Shown here: piece after piece, positions 54,301-61,963 of the stretch
How the letters are laid out: the number at the start of each line of letters is the position of its first letter
Numbering within the stretch: the stretch's first letter is position 1
Source of the DNA: JAGXQV01 sp964451375
GTDB taxonomy: Bacteria; Pseudomonadota; Gammaproteobacteria; Burkholderiales; Sulfuricellaceae
Direction: 5' to 3'
DNA length: 64,000 nucleotides
Assembly: GCA_964451375.1 (NCBI GenBank)
Contig: CAYVIN010000014.1
Coordinates: 1 to 64,000 of the forward strand
Made by a program: the position numbers and the translations under genes
The notes under the pieces: model-generated
What the model saw: only the letters and a program-made list of their open reading frames with translations
Database searches by the model: none
Told to the model about the DNA's origin: nothing

Positions 54301-55397
54301 ATATTGCGTTTGAACTGGTCGAATTTGCCGCTGATGAAAAAGCCGCGCTGGCGGGCTATCGGCCAATACACTTCGCGCACCAGACAACTTTTGCCCACCC
54401 CGGAATAGCCGCCCACCAGCAATAACGCCCGCCCCCCGGAGGCGGCGCGCTGGAAAGCGTCCATCAGGGTCTTGATTTCATTATCCCGCCCGTAGAGTTT
54501 CTCGGGGATGATGAAGTGTTCGGCCACATCGTCGCGCCCCAGCGGGAATTCGCTGATTACGTCGCCTTCGCGCAACTGGCGGATACATTCTTCGAGGTCG
54601 GCGCAGATGCCGCGCGCACTTTGATAACGATCCTCGGCATTTTTCGCGAGCAGTTTGGCGACTATCGCCGAAAGCTGGGCGGGAATCCCGCGTTTGGCCT
54701 CGTGCAGCGGTGTGGGACGCAGCGCCAGATGGGCGTGGACGATTTCCATCGAATCCCCCGACGAGGGAAACGGCAACATCCCGGAAAACAGTTCGTAAAA
54801 GGTCACGCCCAGCGAGTAATAATCGCTGCGGTAATCCACCGCCCGATTGGTGCGCCCGGTCTGTTCCGGGGAGATATACGCGAGTGTCCCTTCCAGGCCG
54901 CGCGGCCCGGCCATGCCGGGATTCTCGACTGACAACAGGGTGGAGATGCCGTAATCGATCAGGGCAATCTGGTCGGATTCAGGATTAAAAATGATGTTGG
55001 AGGGATTCACATCGCGGTGAATCACCCCGGCGGCATGAACCAGCCCGAGGATTTCGGTGATCCGCGCCGCGATTTTCAGCGATTCGTAGAGCGGCAAGGT
55101 GCGTTTGCGCAGCAACTGATACAGCGAATCGCCGCCGCTGTCGTGCAGCACGATGGCCAGGGTGTTGCGGTGGCTTTCCAGGGCAAGAGCTTGCGGGACG
55201 CCGTCCACCTCGTGAAGGTGGCGCAATATCTCGAATTCGCGCCGATAGCGGGCTTCCTCGGGATAGCTGTAGGATTCCGGGCGCAACTCCTTGATGATCA
55301 CCGGTGCGCCGGCGGCCAGCGCTTCGCCGCGATAAATGCGGGAACGCGAGCTTTCGTGAATAAGCGTGAGATTGCTGTAGCCGGGTATGGCGATCAT
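48315..55397 (-). CDS. Trifunctional Ser/Thr kinase-ATPase-hybrid histidine kinase
   Basis: A 2360-residue signalling protein. An N-terminal Hanks-type kinase domain (VIIKELRPES, HRDVNPSNIIF, LIDYGIS, residues about 10-270) is followed by an AAA-type ATPase (GGYSGVGKSCL near 330, LVLFLDDLQWAD) and a long helical region (about 650-1290). Next come GAF (about 1325-1475), PAS (about 1490-1610), HisKA (SHEIRTPMN, His near 1633), HATPase (NLSNNAVKF, GTGLGLTIS), two receivers (LMDWKMPGMDG near 1924; LMDIQMPVMDG near 2066) and an Hpt domain (AHTLKGTCG near 2216). This layout is known from a family common in cyanobacteria and some proteobacteria. The DFG is DYG and the catalytic loop is HRDVN, so Ser/Thr kinase activity is likely but unproven. 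No membrane helices are seen. I start at MIAIPGYS. Confidence 0.93.
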   Translation of the reverse strand: MIAIPGYSNLTLIHESSRSRIYRGEALAAGAPVIIKELRPESYSYPEEARYRREFEILRHLHEVDGVPQALALESHRNTLAIVLHDSGGDSLYQLLRKRTLPLYESLKIAARITEILGLVHAAGVIHRDVNPSNIIFNPESDQIALIDYGISTLLSVENPGMAGPRGLEGTLAYISPEQTGRTNRAVDYRSDYYSLGVTFYELFSGMLPFPSSGDSMEIVHAHLALRPTPLHEAKRGIPAQLSAIVAKLLAKNAEDRYQSARGICADLEECIRQLREGDVISEFPLGRDDVAEHFIIPEKLYGRDNEIKTLMDAFQRAASGGRALLLVGGYSGVGKSCLVREVYWPIARQRGFFISGKFDQFKRNIPYSAVVNAFQGLIRQLLTGSEKQLGEWRDKLSAAFGPNGRIITEVIPEVELIVGAQPELLPLAAVESENRFRRTFLAFIHLFLAAEHPLVLFLDDLQWADSASLRLIELLMGDEDIHHLFIIGAYRDNETGPDHPLSIAIEKLEKSSEDIERIALFPLGRRHVRMLLADTLHRNEHAVRSLADLVVGKTGGNPFFVNQFLMTLYQERLIAFAPGEDENGEKCICWNWDLKAIERLDFTDNVVDLMVGKLQRLPADTQRVLRLAACVGNNFDIHTLAIIHEKAAAATYEDLLPAVREGFILTDAELAFSGNDGHEQRPLIGRCRFLHDRVQQAAYALIDEGRKQEVHLRIGRLLAERLSDEDSQEHVFELVGHFNKGAPLLDTDAERLKVAFLNVEAVRKAKASTAYDSALRFLREAESILCGQPGVSALPPGLYLRLYRERTELEYLNGNYSESERYFDLALAQAATDIEIAEVYDLQIVQYTMLGRHDDAIASGRRALDMLGITMPAADLKQAIGVELAEVHDALGGRPIESLIDAPPMSDPGMVTAMKLLNDLTPAAYFCQPELYSWILAKMTILSLRHGHAPESGKGYTSFGNVLVYESDAYREGYDFGMLGLHLSQRDGHKAYVCRCCFVLTTFLVHWVKPIEEGGALGEQGYQAGLDSGELLYAGYILAFNNVLNAFFSGRILPELQSEMERRLPFVEKTTNRLALDIFEVVSLASNILIGAGREDSLTRATAGSSTVQGIRQVLAAYLEYLFDRPMTALAAARAAGQYLSFINSTTAQAAHYFHLALILAACDAEWEGDEREEGRKELAACCERLQHWANSAPHNFTHQHLLAKAELMRLEGRRDAALELYDQAIEAAGKSAFLHDEALANELAGRFLLSLGKTSFARLYLREALDAYRIWGAHRKVDHLKARYPALLLSNTRRHETLRRTTSLPLRITAHDELDLKAVLKASQAISGEIVLERLLNKLMEIVMESAGAEKGSLILKKGERLVVEVDAAANREMTYPATPLEEAGNVAAAIVNYVAHTREDLVLDDASREAIFAQDEFVRSRGLRSVLCIPILHHGHLNGLLYLENNQSTGAFTAGRVALLKTLASQAAISLENAQFYMTLEESEHKFRSLYENAVEGIFRTTVEGRMLTANPAMARILGYASAEDLLTSVVDIGAQIYADQQQRAVILGVLREKDSVSDFETRFRRKDGSETWVSISARVERDETGEISYIEGSLLDINERKEKERAERERKEADIANQAKSVFLSSMSHEIRTPMNAILGLTELTLATELSPKQRDYLRKVKTASQTLLGIINDILDVSKIEAGKMELEFIDFDLEEVLSGVSDMIGMAASKKGIELLFDIAPQTPTRLVGDPLRLGQILLNLSNNAVKFTDAGEILVKVERPEWLGERVKLHFSVRDTGIGMNDEQMGRIFHSFSQADSSTTRRYGGTGLGLTISKKLVELMGGEIIVQSEAGKGSSFAFSALFGPGVAAPLHVGEIRGRRHNELRVLVVDDSDSARLILEHTLRSFGFQVTAVDSAAAALRELESAPRRQAYDLVLMDWKMPGMDGIEATRRIRENDHLAVMPAILMISAYSREEVMRQAWEAGVDEFLSKPFYPSLLLDSIRNIFDRGGNREERPVTSQTEEVRLDGATLLLVDDQELNLLVARSFLEKTGATVVVAMNGRQALERIDAPGAHYDAVLMDIQMPVMDGYEACEHIRAEERFRNLPIIAMTAHATAEERKRCLDTGMNDHISKPVDPAKLFAVLRKWITVNPAEPGEAPEGAGPGIKLDSEIADLPGLMLDDIVAHLGYDEHLLYQMAELFLRSHADAGTRLRAALAAEQYDEARRIAHTLKGTCGQIGAHPLSEVARKLEDAIVQEPGRDMEIFLQHFDKLLAQLVGSLRRLESHLAAKNTEFAPLPEKNLDPVRLAEQCRQLTILIEDDVASAIDLIKEIGSAGGDATVTSLLQRIREALQDFDAEAAQEHLRGLMQRLESL

Positions 55398-55503
55398 GGT
55401 CGGAAAGGTAGCTTTGCCCCTGCCAGCGGGCGCGATTCGGCGAATACGCCGTCGCACCGCGCAAGGCAACGCGGGCGACGTCGAAGGATACGAAGGTGGC
55501 GCA

Positions 55504-57012
55504 CTACATCTTGATGCAAACCGACTTCACCTCGGTGTAGTGTTCCAGCGCGCCCTTGCCCCATTCGCGGCCCCAGCCGGATTGCTTGTAGCCGCCGAAC
55601 GGCTGGGTCACGTCGAAGATGTGGAAGCAGTTGATCCACACCGTGCCGGCCTGCAAACGCGCGGCGACCTGGTGGGCATGGCTCACGTCGCGCGTCCAGA
55701 TGCCGGCGGAGAGGCCGTATTCGGTATCGTTGGCGTCCTTGATGACTTCTTCGAGGTCGTCGTAGGGCATCGCCGAGAGCACCGGCCCGAAAATTTCCTC
55801 GCGCACCACTTTCATGGTTTTACTGGTGTTGGCCAGCACCGTGGGCGCGTAGAAATACCCCTTGTCGCCGACCCGTGCGCCGCCGATCAGGACTTCCGCG
55901 CCTTCGCTGCGTCCCGAATCGACGTAGCGGCACACCCGGTCAAGCTGGGCCTGGTTGATCAGCGGCCCCATTTGCGCTTCGGGGTTGAGACCGGGGCCGA
56001 CCTTGGTGTTGCGGGCGCGTTCCACCACACCCTCAATCACCTTGTCGTAAATGCTCTTGTGCACGTAAAGACGCGAACCGGCGCAGCAAATCTCACCCTG
56101 ATTGACATAGATGGCGGTCGCCGCGCCTTCGATGGCGGCGTCGATATCGGCGTCCGGCAGGACGATGTTGGGGGCCTTGCCGCCCAACTCCAGGGAGAGG
56201 CGCTTCAGGTTGCCGCTGGCGGCGTTGACAATGGCTTTGCCGACTTCGGTGGAGCCGGTGAACGCGCATTTGTCCACGCCGGGATGGCCCGCCAGCGCCG
56301 CACCTGCGGTCGGGCCGTAGCCCGGAACGACGTTGATCACCCCGTCGGGAATCCCGGCTTCCTGCGCCAATTCGGCCAGACGCAGGGTGGTCAGGGGCGT
56401 GTCTTCGGCAGGCTTGATGATGCAGGTGCATCCCACCGCAAGGGCCGGCCCCAGTTTCATCGAGAGCAGCAACAAAGGGAAGTTCCAGGGGACGATCATG
56501 CCCACCACACCCACCGGTTCGCGCAACGTATAGGCGAAATAGCGATCATTGGGCGTGTAGGAACAGCCGTGGGAGAGCACTTCGCCTTCCAGCTTGGTGG
56601 AAAAACCGGCGTAGTAATACATCGTGTCGATGGTCAGCGGCAGATCGACGTAACGCGACGCACCGATGGGTTTGCCGCAGTCGAGGGTTTCCAGTTCAGC
56701 CATTTCGTCGATATTGGCTTCCACCAGAGCAATGAATTTGCGCACCAAACGTTCCCGGTCGGTGGGCATCATGCGCCGCCACTCGGGGTTTTCGAAAGCC
56801 TTGCGGGCGGCGCTGACCGCGCGGTTGATATCTTCCGCGTCGCCTTCCGCAACTTCGGCAAGCACTTCGCCGGTCGCCGGATTCAGCGTCTTGAAGCGTT
56901 TGCCCGAAGCAGCTTCGACCCATTGCCCGCCGATCAGCATCTTGCCGGCGCGTTGCAGGAAAGCGGCGGTGCCGGGATGGCGCTGGGTTGGTTCGATTTC
57001 GTGGTTGCTCAT
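55504..57012 (-). CDS. NAD(P)-dependent aldehyde dehydrogenase
   Basis: A 502-residue enzyme of the ALDH superfamily (betaine/phenylacetaldehyde-type length). Motifs: VPWNFPLLL, KPAEDTPLTTL, FTGSTEVGKAI, the general-base Glu in LELGGKAPNIV, the catalytic Cys in GEICCAGSRLYV, and EEIFGPVLSAM near the end. It oxidises an aldehyde to the acid in the cytoplasm. It is transcribed away from the giant kinase gene end region and lies near a GMC oxidoreductase, which could supply the aldehyde by oxidising an alcohol. The substrate is not evident. Confidence 0.93.
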   Translation of the reverse strand: MSNHEIEPTQRHPGTAAFLQRAGKMLIGGQWVEAASGKRFKTLNPATGEVLAEVAEGDAEDINRAVSAARKAFENPEWRRMMPTDRERLVRKFIALVEANIDEMAELETLDCGKPIGASRYVDLPLTIDTMYYYAGFSTKLEGEVLSHGCSYTPNDRYFAYTLREPVGVVGMIVPWNFPLLLLSMKLGPALAVGCTCIIKPAEDTPLTTLRLAELAQEAGIPDGVINVVPGYGPTAGAALAGHPGVDKCAFTGSTEVGKAIVNAASGNLKRLSLELGGKAPNIVLPDADIDAAIEGAATAIYVNQGEICCAGSRLYVHKSIYDKVIEGVVERARNTKVGPGLNPEAQMGPLINQAQLDRVCRYVDSGRSEGAEVLIGGARVGDKGYFYAPTVLANTSKTMKVVREEIFGPVLSAMPYDDLEEVIKDANDTEYGLSAGIWTRDVSHAHQVAARLQAGTVWINCFHIFDVTQPFGGYKQSGWGREWGKGALEHYTEVKSVCIKM

Positions 57013-57061
57013 GGTTTCATCTCCTCATCATTGTTGTTGAATTGGCAGCTTCTCGTACTGC

Positions 57062-58423
57062 CTATTGTTGCGTGGCGCATCCGGGATATTGGTACTTGGG
57101 CGGCGTCGTGGCAGGCGACGTACTATTACACAAAGCGGCATAAGCGGAACAGCTTTTCGGTACGCCATTGGAATCGGTCGCGCAGGCGTTGTCGGCGTTG
57201 TCGCTGCAAAACTTGTCGGCAGCCGCCTGACACTTGCAGGGCATCCCCGACGACATGAAATCGTAGTCAAGGCGCGCCTGGGCGCACACGGCGTGTTTCT
57301 GCGCCGCGCTATTCCAGTTGGTGGAACAGGTCGCCTGGGCGGCAACCGGGTCGGCATCGGGATTGTCCGCCAGCGCCTTGATGGTGCAGGCCACGGTGAG
57401 ATCGATGATTTCGTCGGCCACCAGACTATAGGAACCCTTGCACGACTTGGTGGGATCCCCCGGACAACATTGATAGGTGGTCACGTCGGGATGATTGCCG
57501 GCCACCCATTTGGTGAATTTTTTCTGCCCCGGCAGGGTTGCCGTACCGGCGGCGTTAACCGGCACCGGGATGGTCTGGGAATTCTGGTAGTTGATCAACT
57601 GACCCCACACCCCCCGCGCCGGAGTACCCAGCACCAGCACCGGCAGGGTGCTTGTGGCGGAAGTGTTGGTGGGCGGATTGGTCAACACCCCCAGCAACGT
57701 GTTGTCGTAACCCTGATTGCCGCCGAAATAGGACGTTGTGGCGTCCACATATGTCCCCTGACCGGAACCCGGCGCGGCTATCGGATGGGCGTCAACGATG
57801 GCTTCGTAAAGCACTGGATTGGTCACGCCCGCCGTCGTCATGACCGCATTCCAGCGCGCGGTGGTGAAGTTGGACAAGTAGTTGGATGTACACAGGGAAG
57901 CGTTGGGCGGGTAATCAAGGAAGGTTACGGCGACCTGATTCACCATCGGCAGGCCCAGCGGCAGATAAAACGCCCACGGTTGCCCACCGGACACCGGGTT
58001 GCCCCAGCAGCCCGACACCGCCTGACAAGCCAGCGTCCCGTTCCAGCCCGGCGTTCCCGCCGCCACCAACCCGGCCATCATCGCGGCGTAGGAACTCGCC
58101 CTGGGATCGCTGCCCGCAATCGTTACGTTGGCGGTGTTGCCGGAAACCGTCACATTCACACTGGAATAATTGATGCCGTCATTGGCCAGCGATTGCTGGG
58201 TGTAAAGTTGGATGGACTGCGCCAGGGTTTGCGGGAACCCCGCCTGATTGGCGTAAAACGACGGCATCGCCGGGTCTGCCGCATTCGGAAACAAATGGAT
58301 TAGCTGCGGATTCGTCAACTGATAGGTGGTGTCCGCCGCAGCCGGTGCGCCATACAGAAACGCCGCACCGCAACACATGGCAGCGAATTTCAGAAATCCG
58401 CGCATTTTTTCATCCTGTATCAT
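57062..58423 (-). CDS. Secreted cysteine-rich protein of unknown function
   Basis: I do not recognise this 453-residue protein. It has a signal peptide (FLKFAAMCCGAAFLYGAPAAA), which suits a start at MRGFLK (58405) as well as the upstream MIQDEK. The mature protein is rich in Asn, Thr, Ala and Pro. It has a C-terminal half with more than ten Cys (CCPGD, CKGSY, CKCQAAADKFC, NACATDSNG, SCSAYAALC) that would form disulfides in the periplasm or outside. No CxxCH haem motif is present. The opposite strand also has a long open frame, but its Arg/Gly-rich composition marks it as a shadow. The gene lies between the aldehyde dehydrogenase and the divergent Tat/GMC pair. Confidence 0.65.
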   Translation of the reverse strand: MIQDEKMRGFLKFAAMCCGAAFLYGAPAAADTTYQLTNPQLIHLFPNAADPAMPSFYANQAGFPQTLAQSIQLYTQQSLANDGINYSSVNVTVSGNTANVTIAGSDPRASSYAAMMAGLVAAGTPGWNGTLACQAVSGCWGNPVSGGQPWAFYLPLGLPMVNQVAVTFLDYPPNASLCTSNYLSNFTTARWNAVMTTAGVTNPVLYEAIVDAHPIAAPGSGQGTYVDATTSYFGGNQGYDNTLLGVLTNPPTNTSATSTLPVLVLGTPARGVWGQLINYQNSQTIPVPVNAAGTATLPGQKKFTKWVAGNHPDVTTYQCCPGDPTKSCKGSYSLVADEIIDLTVACTIKALADNPDADPVAAQATCSTNWNSAAQKHAVCAQARLDYDFMSSGMPCKCQAAADKFCSDNADNACATDSNGVPKSCSAYAALCNSTSPATTPPKYQYPGCATQQ

Positions 58424-58939
58424 TATCCGCCTCCCGATTTGGAATTATTTTTGGCCCCTCCCCGGAAATAGTCCCGACGCAGGATGCCCCCGACCTAAGG
58501 TAATACGGGAAAATTGTACCCGCTTATCTTCTATTCGGGATAGGGGCGACAAACATCCTCCCCTCCCGACAAAAACAAAACACACTTTGTTTACAGTCGG
58601 TTAAAAACGCCCCCACACAAAAGTGCATGAAAATGTGAGAATTTGTGAGTCCTTTCGTGCAATTCTCCCATACATTAAAAAACACCCGCAAATTCAATGC
58701 CATACCCCCAACGAAAGGAGGAAGGTAAGGGCCGCGTATCCCACGGTGGGTAGGCTCCGGTTGTGTTGGAATACCCCTTTCGTTATCATCCCGGACAAAC
58801 CACGCCACCTTTGTGGCGATAACAAAACAAAATAAAAACACCAAGTTATACGTTTTACAAAAACCTGACGAGCAGCTTTTTCCGAAAACTCGCACACCAT
58901 ATACCAATGGCTCACCAGCCAACAAAAAAGGAGGTCGTA
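58424..58939. promoter_or_regulatory. Divergent intergenic region with inverted repeats
   Basis: No convincing gene is present. The interval separates divergent genes and should hold two promoters. AACGAAAGG (58710-58718) pairs with CCTTTCGTT (58776-58784), enclosing a GC-rich segment with CCCAC / GTGGG. A second hairpin, CGCCAC / GTGGCG with a CTTT loop, is at 58803-58818. The first structure could be a leader RNA of the plus-strand operon. I cannot match it to a known class. Confidence 0.4.
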
Positions 58940-59530
58940 ATGTCGTCACCCAGCGAATCCGAACAAATTGAACCGGCAATCAACGCCGTTCAGCGATTTG
59001 ATCGACGCAGTTTTCTCAAGTTTGCCGCCGTCAGCGTCGGTCTCGCGGCAAGCGGATTTTTCCCGAGTATCGCCGAGGCCGCCGTGCCCAAGGGCATCCG
59101 TTTCATGGACGGCGCAGAATTCAAGACTTTCAAGCGCCTGTTACGGGTCACCCTGCCGGTAAAAGGCACCCGGCTCGCCCAACTCGACGCCATCCCGGTG
59201 ATGCAGACCCTCGACACCGCGCTGCTTGCCGGCATGGCCCCCCACGAACTGCAAGGACTGAAGGCCGGCCTCAAGATTTTTGAGGAAGCGCCCATCAAAA
59301 CCTTCGGGAAACCCTTCAGCAAACTTGGCGACAAACACGCCGCCGCCTTCTGCGACGCTTGGGCGAACTCCCCGGTCGCGATGGAACGCGGGCTGGTCAC
59401 GGCGCTCAAGAAACTCGTCACGCTTTCTTATTGGGCCAATCCGCCGACCTGGGCGGCGCTGGGTTACGACGGCCCGGTAAGCGATAAGTGGGGGCTGAAA
59501 TCCATCGGCAACGCTCCGCTTCCCGAATAA
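58940..59530 (+). CDS. Tat-exported small subunit (gluconate dehydrogenase subunit 3-like)
   Basis: A 196-residue protein with a twin-arginine signal (DRRSFLKFAAVSVGLAASGF, cleavage expected after AEAA). The mature part is helical, with FKTFKRLLRVTLPV, LDAIPVMQTLDTAL, AFCDAWANSP and an end SYWANPPTWAALGYDGPVSDKW, which resembles the gamma subunit of membrane GMC dehydrogenases. An AAGGAGGT ribosome binding site fixes the start at MSSPSES. It precedes a GMC oxidoreductase that has no signal of its own, so this subunit probably carries the folded large subunit across the membrane. Confidence 0.82.
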   Translation: MSSPSESEQIEPAINAVQRFDRRSFLKFAAVSVGLAASGFFPSIAEAAVPKGIRFMDGAEFKTFKRLLRVTLPVKGTRLAQLDAIPVMQTLDTALLAGMAPHELQGLKAGLKIFEEAPIKTFGKPFSKLGDKHAAAFCDAWANSPVAMERGLVTALKKLVTLSYWANPPTWAALGYDGPVSDKWGLKSIGNAPLPE

Positions 59531-59547
59531 GGGCAATTTCCTATTCT

Positions 59548-59600
59548 GAATTTTGAGTGGATTTGAACGCGCCGCAGGCGCTCATCCAGATTCAAAATTC
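59548..59600 (+). promoter_or_regulatory. Long hairpin between the two dehydrogenase subunit genes
   Basis: GAATTTTGA pairs with TCAAAATTC, with inner stems GGAT / ATCC and GCGCC / GGCGC. The structure fills most of the 99-bp gap between the subunit genes and could attenuate transcription or protect one transcript half. No U-run follows directly. Confidence 0.5.
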
Positions 59601-59629
59601 CCATCCAACATTTCAGGTGAATCAAGATC

Positions 59630-61192
59630 ATGGATAAACAACACGAACACGGGCATGTCAAAACCGGCTTGAAAGTCACGCAGGCCAGCGACATCAATAC
59701 GGCGCGCATCGAATTGAAGGCCGACGCGGTGGTGGTCGGCTCCGGCGCGGGCGGCGCGGTAGCCGCCTACGAATTGGCGAAAACCGGCAAAAAAGTCATC
59801 GTCCTGGAAGCCGGGCGCTACCTCCCTTCCGAAAAGTTCCCGGAAATGATGGCAGTCGCGATGGGGATGCTGTATCAGGATCACGGGATGCAGGCCAACG
59901 CCGACGGCGACATTGCGATGCTGCAAGGCGCTTGCGTGGGCGGTTCGACGGTGGTCAACGCCTCGGTGTGTTTCCGCATTCCCGATCATTACCTGGAACA
60001 ATGGGGCCGCGATTTCGGCCTCACCAACCTGTCGCCTGCGGCGATGAAGCCGTATTTCGAGCGCGTCGAGCGTAATCTGCACATCACTGCCTGCACCGAC
60101 AAGGAAACCAGCCCCGGCGCGGAACTCATCAAGAAAGGTTTCGCCAAGGAGGGCCTGCCGGAAGGCATCGCCAAACGCAACATGCGCGACTGCGCCCTCA
60201 CCGGCTTCTGTTTCGCCGGCTGCAAAACCGACCGCAAGCAGTCAATGTTGGTCACTTACCTGCCCTGGGCCGTGGAAAAAGGCACCACCATCTACGCCGA
60301 CACCCGCGTCACCAAAGTGCTGGTGCAGAACGGCAAAGCCAGCGGCGTGGAAGCCGAAATCATCGATCCCGACAGCGGCAAGAAAAAAGCCGACCTGCGC
60401 ATTGACGCCCCCATCGTGGTGCTGGCCGCCGGCGCAATGCAGACGCCGATCCTGTTGCAGCGCAGCAATCTCGCCAATTCCAGCGGGATGGTCGGCAAGA
60501 ATTTTGCCTGCCACCCCACTCTCTCGCTGGTGGCAGAATATCCCCAAAAAGTCGATGATTTCCACGGCGCCACCCATTCGCTGTTCATGGATCGCGACAT
60601 CCTGCCGCCGAAGCCCGGCTACCTGCTGCTCAACGCGATTCAAGACCCGGTGGAAGCCAGCATCCAGGTCGGCCCCGCCACCGGCAAACCGTTCGTCGAT
60701 TACATGAGCCGCTATCGCCACACCGTGCGCCTGATCTGCCTGGTGCACGACAAAAACAAGGGCGAAATCCGCTGGGAAAACGGCACGAAAGTTATCGACT
60801 ACGCGGTGGACGACGAAGACTTCGAAGCTTTGAAAGTGGGCCTGAAAACCACCGCCCGCGTCCTGTTCGGCGGTGGCGCAAAGAAAGTGCGCATCCCCGC
60901 CACCAACGACCTCTCCATCAACTCCCCGAAAGACGTGGACAAAGTCATCGACGCCCTGAAAAACGAGCGCAAACGTTACCGCTACGTGTCGTTCCACCCG
61001 CAAGGCAGTTGCCGCATGGGTACCGACCCGAAGAGCTCAGTGGTTAACGCCTACGGCGAAACCCACGACGTAAAAAACCTCTACATCGCCGACGCCAGCC
61101 TGATGCCGACTTCAACCGGCTACAACACCCAGGAAAGCGTATATGCGTTGTCCAGCTATGTGAGCGACCAGATCAACAAGGCGCATTCCTGA
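59630..61192 (+). CDS. GMC-family FAD oxidoreductase
   Basis: A 520-residue flavoprotein. The FAD motif is VVVGSGAGGAVAAYELA, followed by VLEAGRY, the Gly-rich QGACVGGSTVVNASVCFR, CALTGFCFAGCKTDRKQS, the active-site His in SFHPQGSCRMG, and LYIADASLMPTSTGYNTQES, where family members have the second catalytic His or Asn. It should oxidise a primary alcohol or sugar, passing electrons to an acceptor in the membrane. It has no signal peptide and follows a Tat-signal subunit. The adjacent divergent aldehyde dehydrogenase could take the next step. The natural substrate is unknown. Confidence 0.92.
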   Translation: MDKQHEHGHVKTGLKVTQASDINTARIELKADAVVVGSGAGGAVAAYELAKTGKKVIVLEAGRYLPSEKFPEMMAVAMGMLYQDHGMQANADGDIAMLQGACVGGSTVVNASVCFRIPDHYLEQWGRDFGLTNLSPAAMKPYFERVERNLHITACTDKETSPGAELIKKGFAKEGLPEGIAKRNMRDCALTGFCFAGCKTDRKQSMLVTYLPWAVEKGTTIYADTRVTKVLVQNGKASGVEAEIIDPDSGKKKADLRIDAPIVVLAAGAMQTPILLQRSNLANSSGMVGKNFACHPTLSLVAEYPQKVDDFHGATHSLFMDRDILPPKPGYLLLNAIQDPVEASIQVGPATGKPFVDYMSRYRHTVRLICLVHDKNKGEIRWENGTKVIDYAVDDEDFEALKVGLKTTARVLFGGGAKKVRIPATNDLSINSPKDVDKVIDALKNERKRYRYVSFHPQGSCRMGTDPKSSVVNAYGETHDVKNLYIADASLMPTSTGYNTQESVYALSSYVSDQINKAHS

Positions 61193-61206
61193 CACTGAAA
61201 TATCGG

Positions 61207-61340
61207 TGGGAGGCCCGCCTTCGGGGCGACCCGTGGTGAAACGAAACCGCCAGGAAAATCGTCTCTTCAACATACGGAGGAGGTTATCCCACCACTGCGC
61301 TCCGTAGCACCACCGCGTCGCGCCGGGGCGGCCCTCCCAC
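61207..61340. repeat. Inverted-repeat element after the GMC gene
   Basis: TGGGAGGCCCGCC (61207-61219) is matched with one mismatch by GGCGGCCCTCCCA (61327-61339) in inverse orientation, enclosing about 107 bp. There is an internal GCC...GGC hairpin at the left, and a GC-rich tail extends to about 61400. It resembles the small palindromic repeats elsewhere in the window but shares no obvious sequence with them. No gene is visible between 61193 and 61443. Confidence 0.5.
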
Positions 61341-61443
61341 AACCGCCTGCGGCTCGCGCCGGCCCGCCGACAGGATGGCGGCGCTCCGGCACACCAAAGT
61401 CGCCTTCATTGAATTACGCCATCACTCTTTTACCTTTGACTAC

Positions 61444-61866
61444 CTACCCCGCAGGCTTCTTTGCTCCACCCTCGTCTGGATAACTCCGCGCCACCGCCAG
61501 AATGACTTCGCGCAGCGCCTTGCGCTGGGGCGGCGGGATGCGTAGATACGCCTCGATCATTTCCCTGTCCTGATAACCCAACGCCGCATCCCAGCGGGCG
61601 CGGCGCTCGCGCACCTTCATTTCGATTTCCGCGCCGTAGCGCAACTGCTGGGGCGGCACCTGCAACCATTCCGCCAGCACCAACAGCTTGTCCTGGCTGG
61701 GCAATGTCTCCCCGCGCAACCAACGCCGCACCCCATGCAGGGTCATCGCCTTGCCCCAATAGCGCAGGTTGAATTCACGCTCCAGCACCGCCGGCTTGGC
61801 TTCGTAGCCCGCCGCCATCATCGCGTCGCGTAACCGTTGCGCAAATTGCGCCTTTGCATTTTCCAT
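61444..61866 (-). CDS. Helix-turn-helix regulator
   Basis: A 140-residue protein with an N-terminal repressor-type HTH region (FAQRLRDAMMAAGY, LHGVRRWLRGETLPSQDKLLVLAEWLQVP) and a basic, helical C-terminal part. It resembles phage-derived or conserved XRE-like proteins found widely in proteobacteria. The target is unknown. It is divergent from the DUF1566 protein gene, whose start is 97 bp away, so autoregulation or control of that gene is possible. Confidence 0.7.
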   Translation of the reverse strand: MENAKAQFAQRLRDAMMAAGYEAKPAVLEREFNLRYWGKAMTLHGVRRWLRGETLPSQDKLLVLAEWLQVPPQQLRYGAEIEMKVRERRARWDAALGYQDREMIEAYLRIPPPQRKALREVILAVARSYPDEGGAKKPAG

Positions 61867-61963
61867 GCAGTTACGTTACGCCAGCCGTTGGTGGCGAAAG
61901 GTAATTGTGTTATATAGTTACGCGAATTGGTTAACAATCGGTAACGCTTCCGGGAGGAACATC

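Noticed and set aside
55387..57258. 623-codon frame on the plus strand opposite the aldehyde dehydrogenase
   Set aside because: The minus strand has all ALDH motifs. The plus frame has biased composition and no start signal.
57065..58303. 412-codon plus-strand frame opposite the Cys-rich protein
   Set aside because: It is Arg/Gly/His-rich without a signal peptide, while the minus-strand product has a clear signal sequence and a natural composition.
58524..58979. 151-codon minus-strand frame in the divergent intergenic region
   Set aside because: It overlaps the start of the Tat-signal gene, has no ribosome binding site and shows no recognisable protein features.
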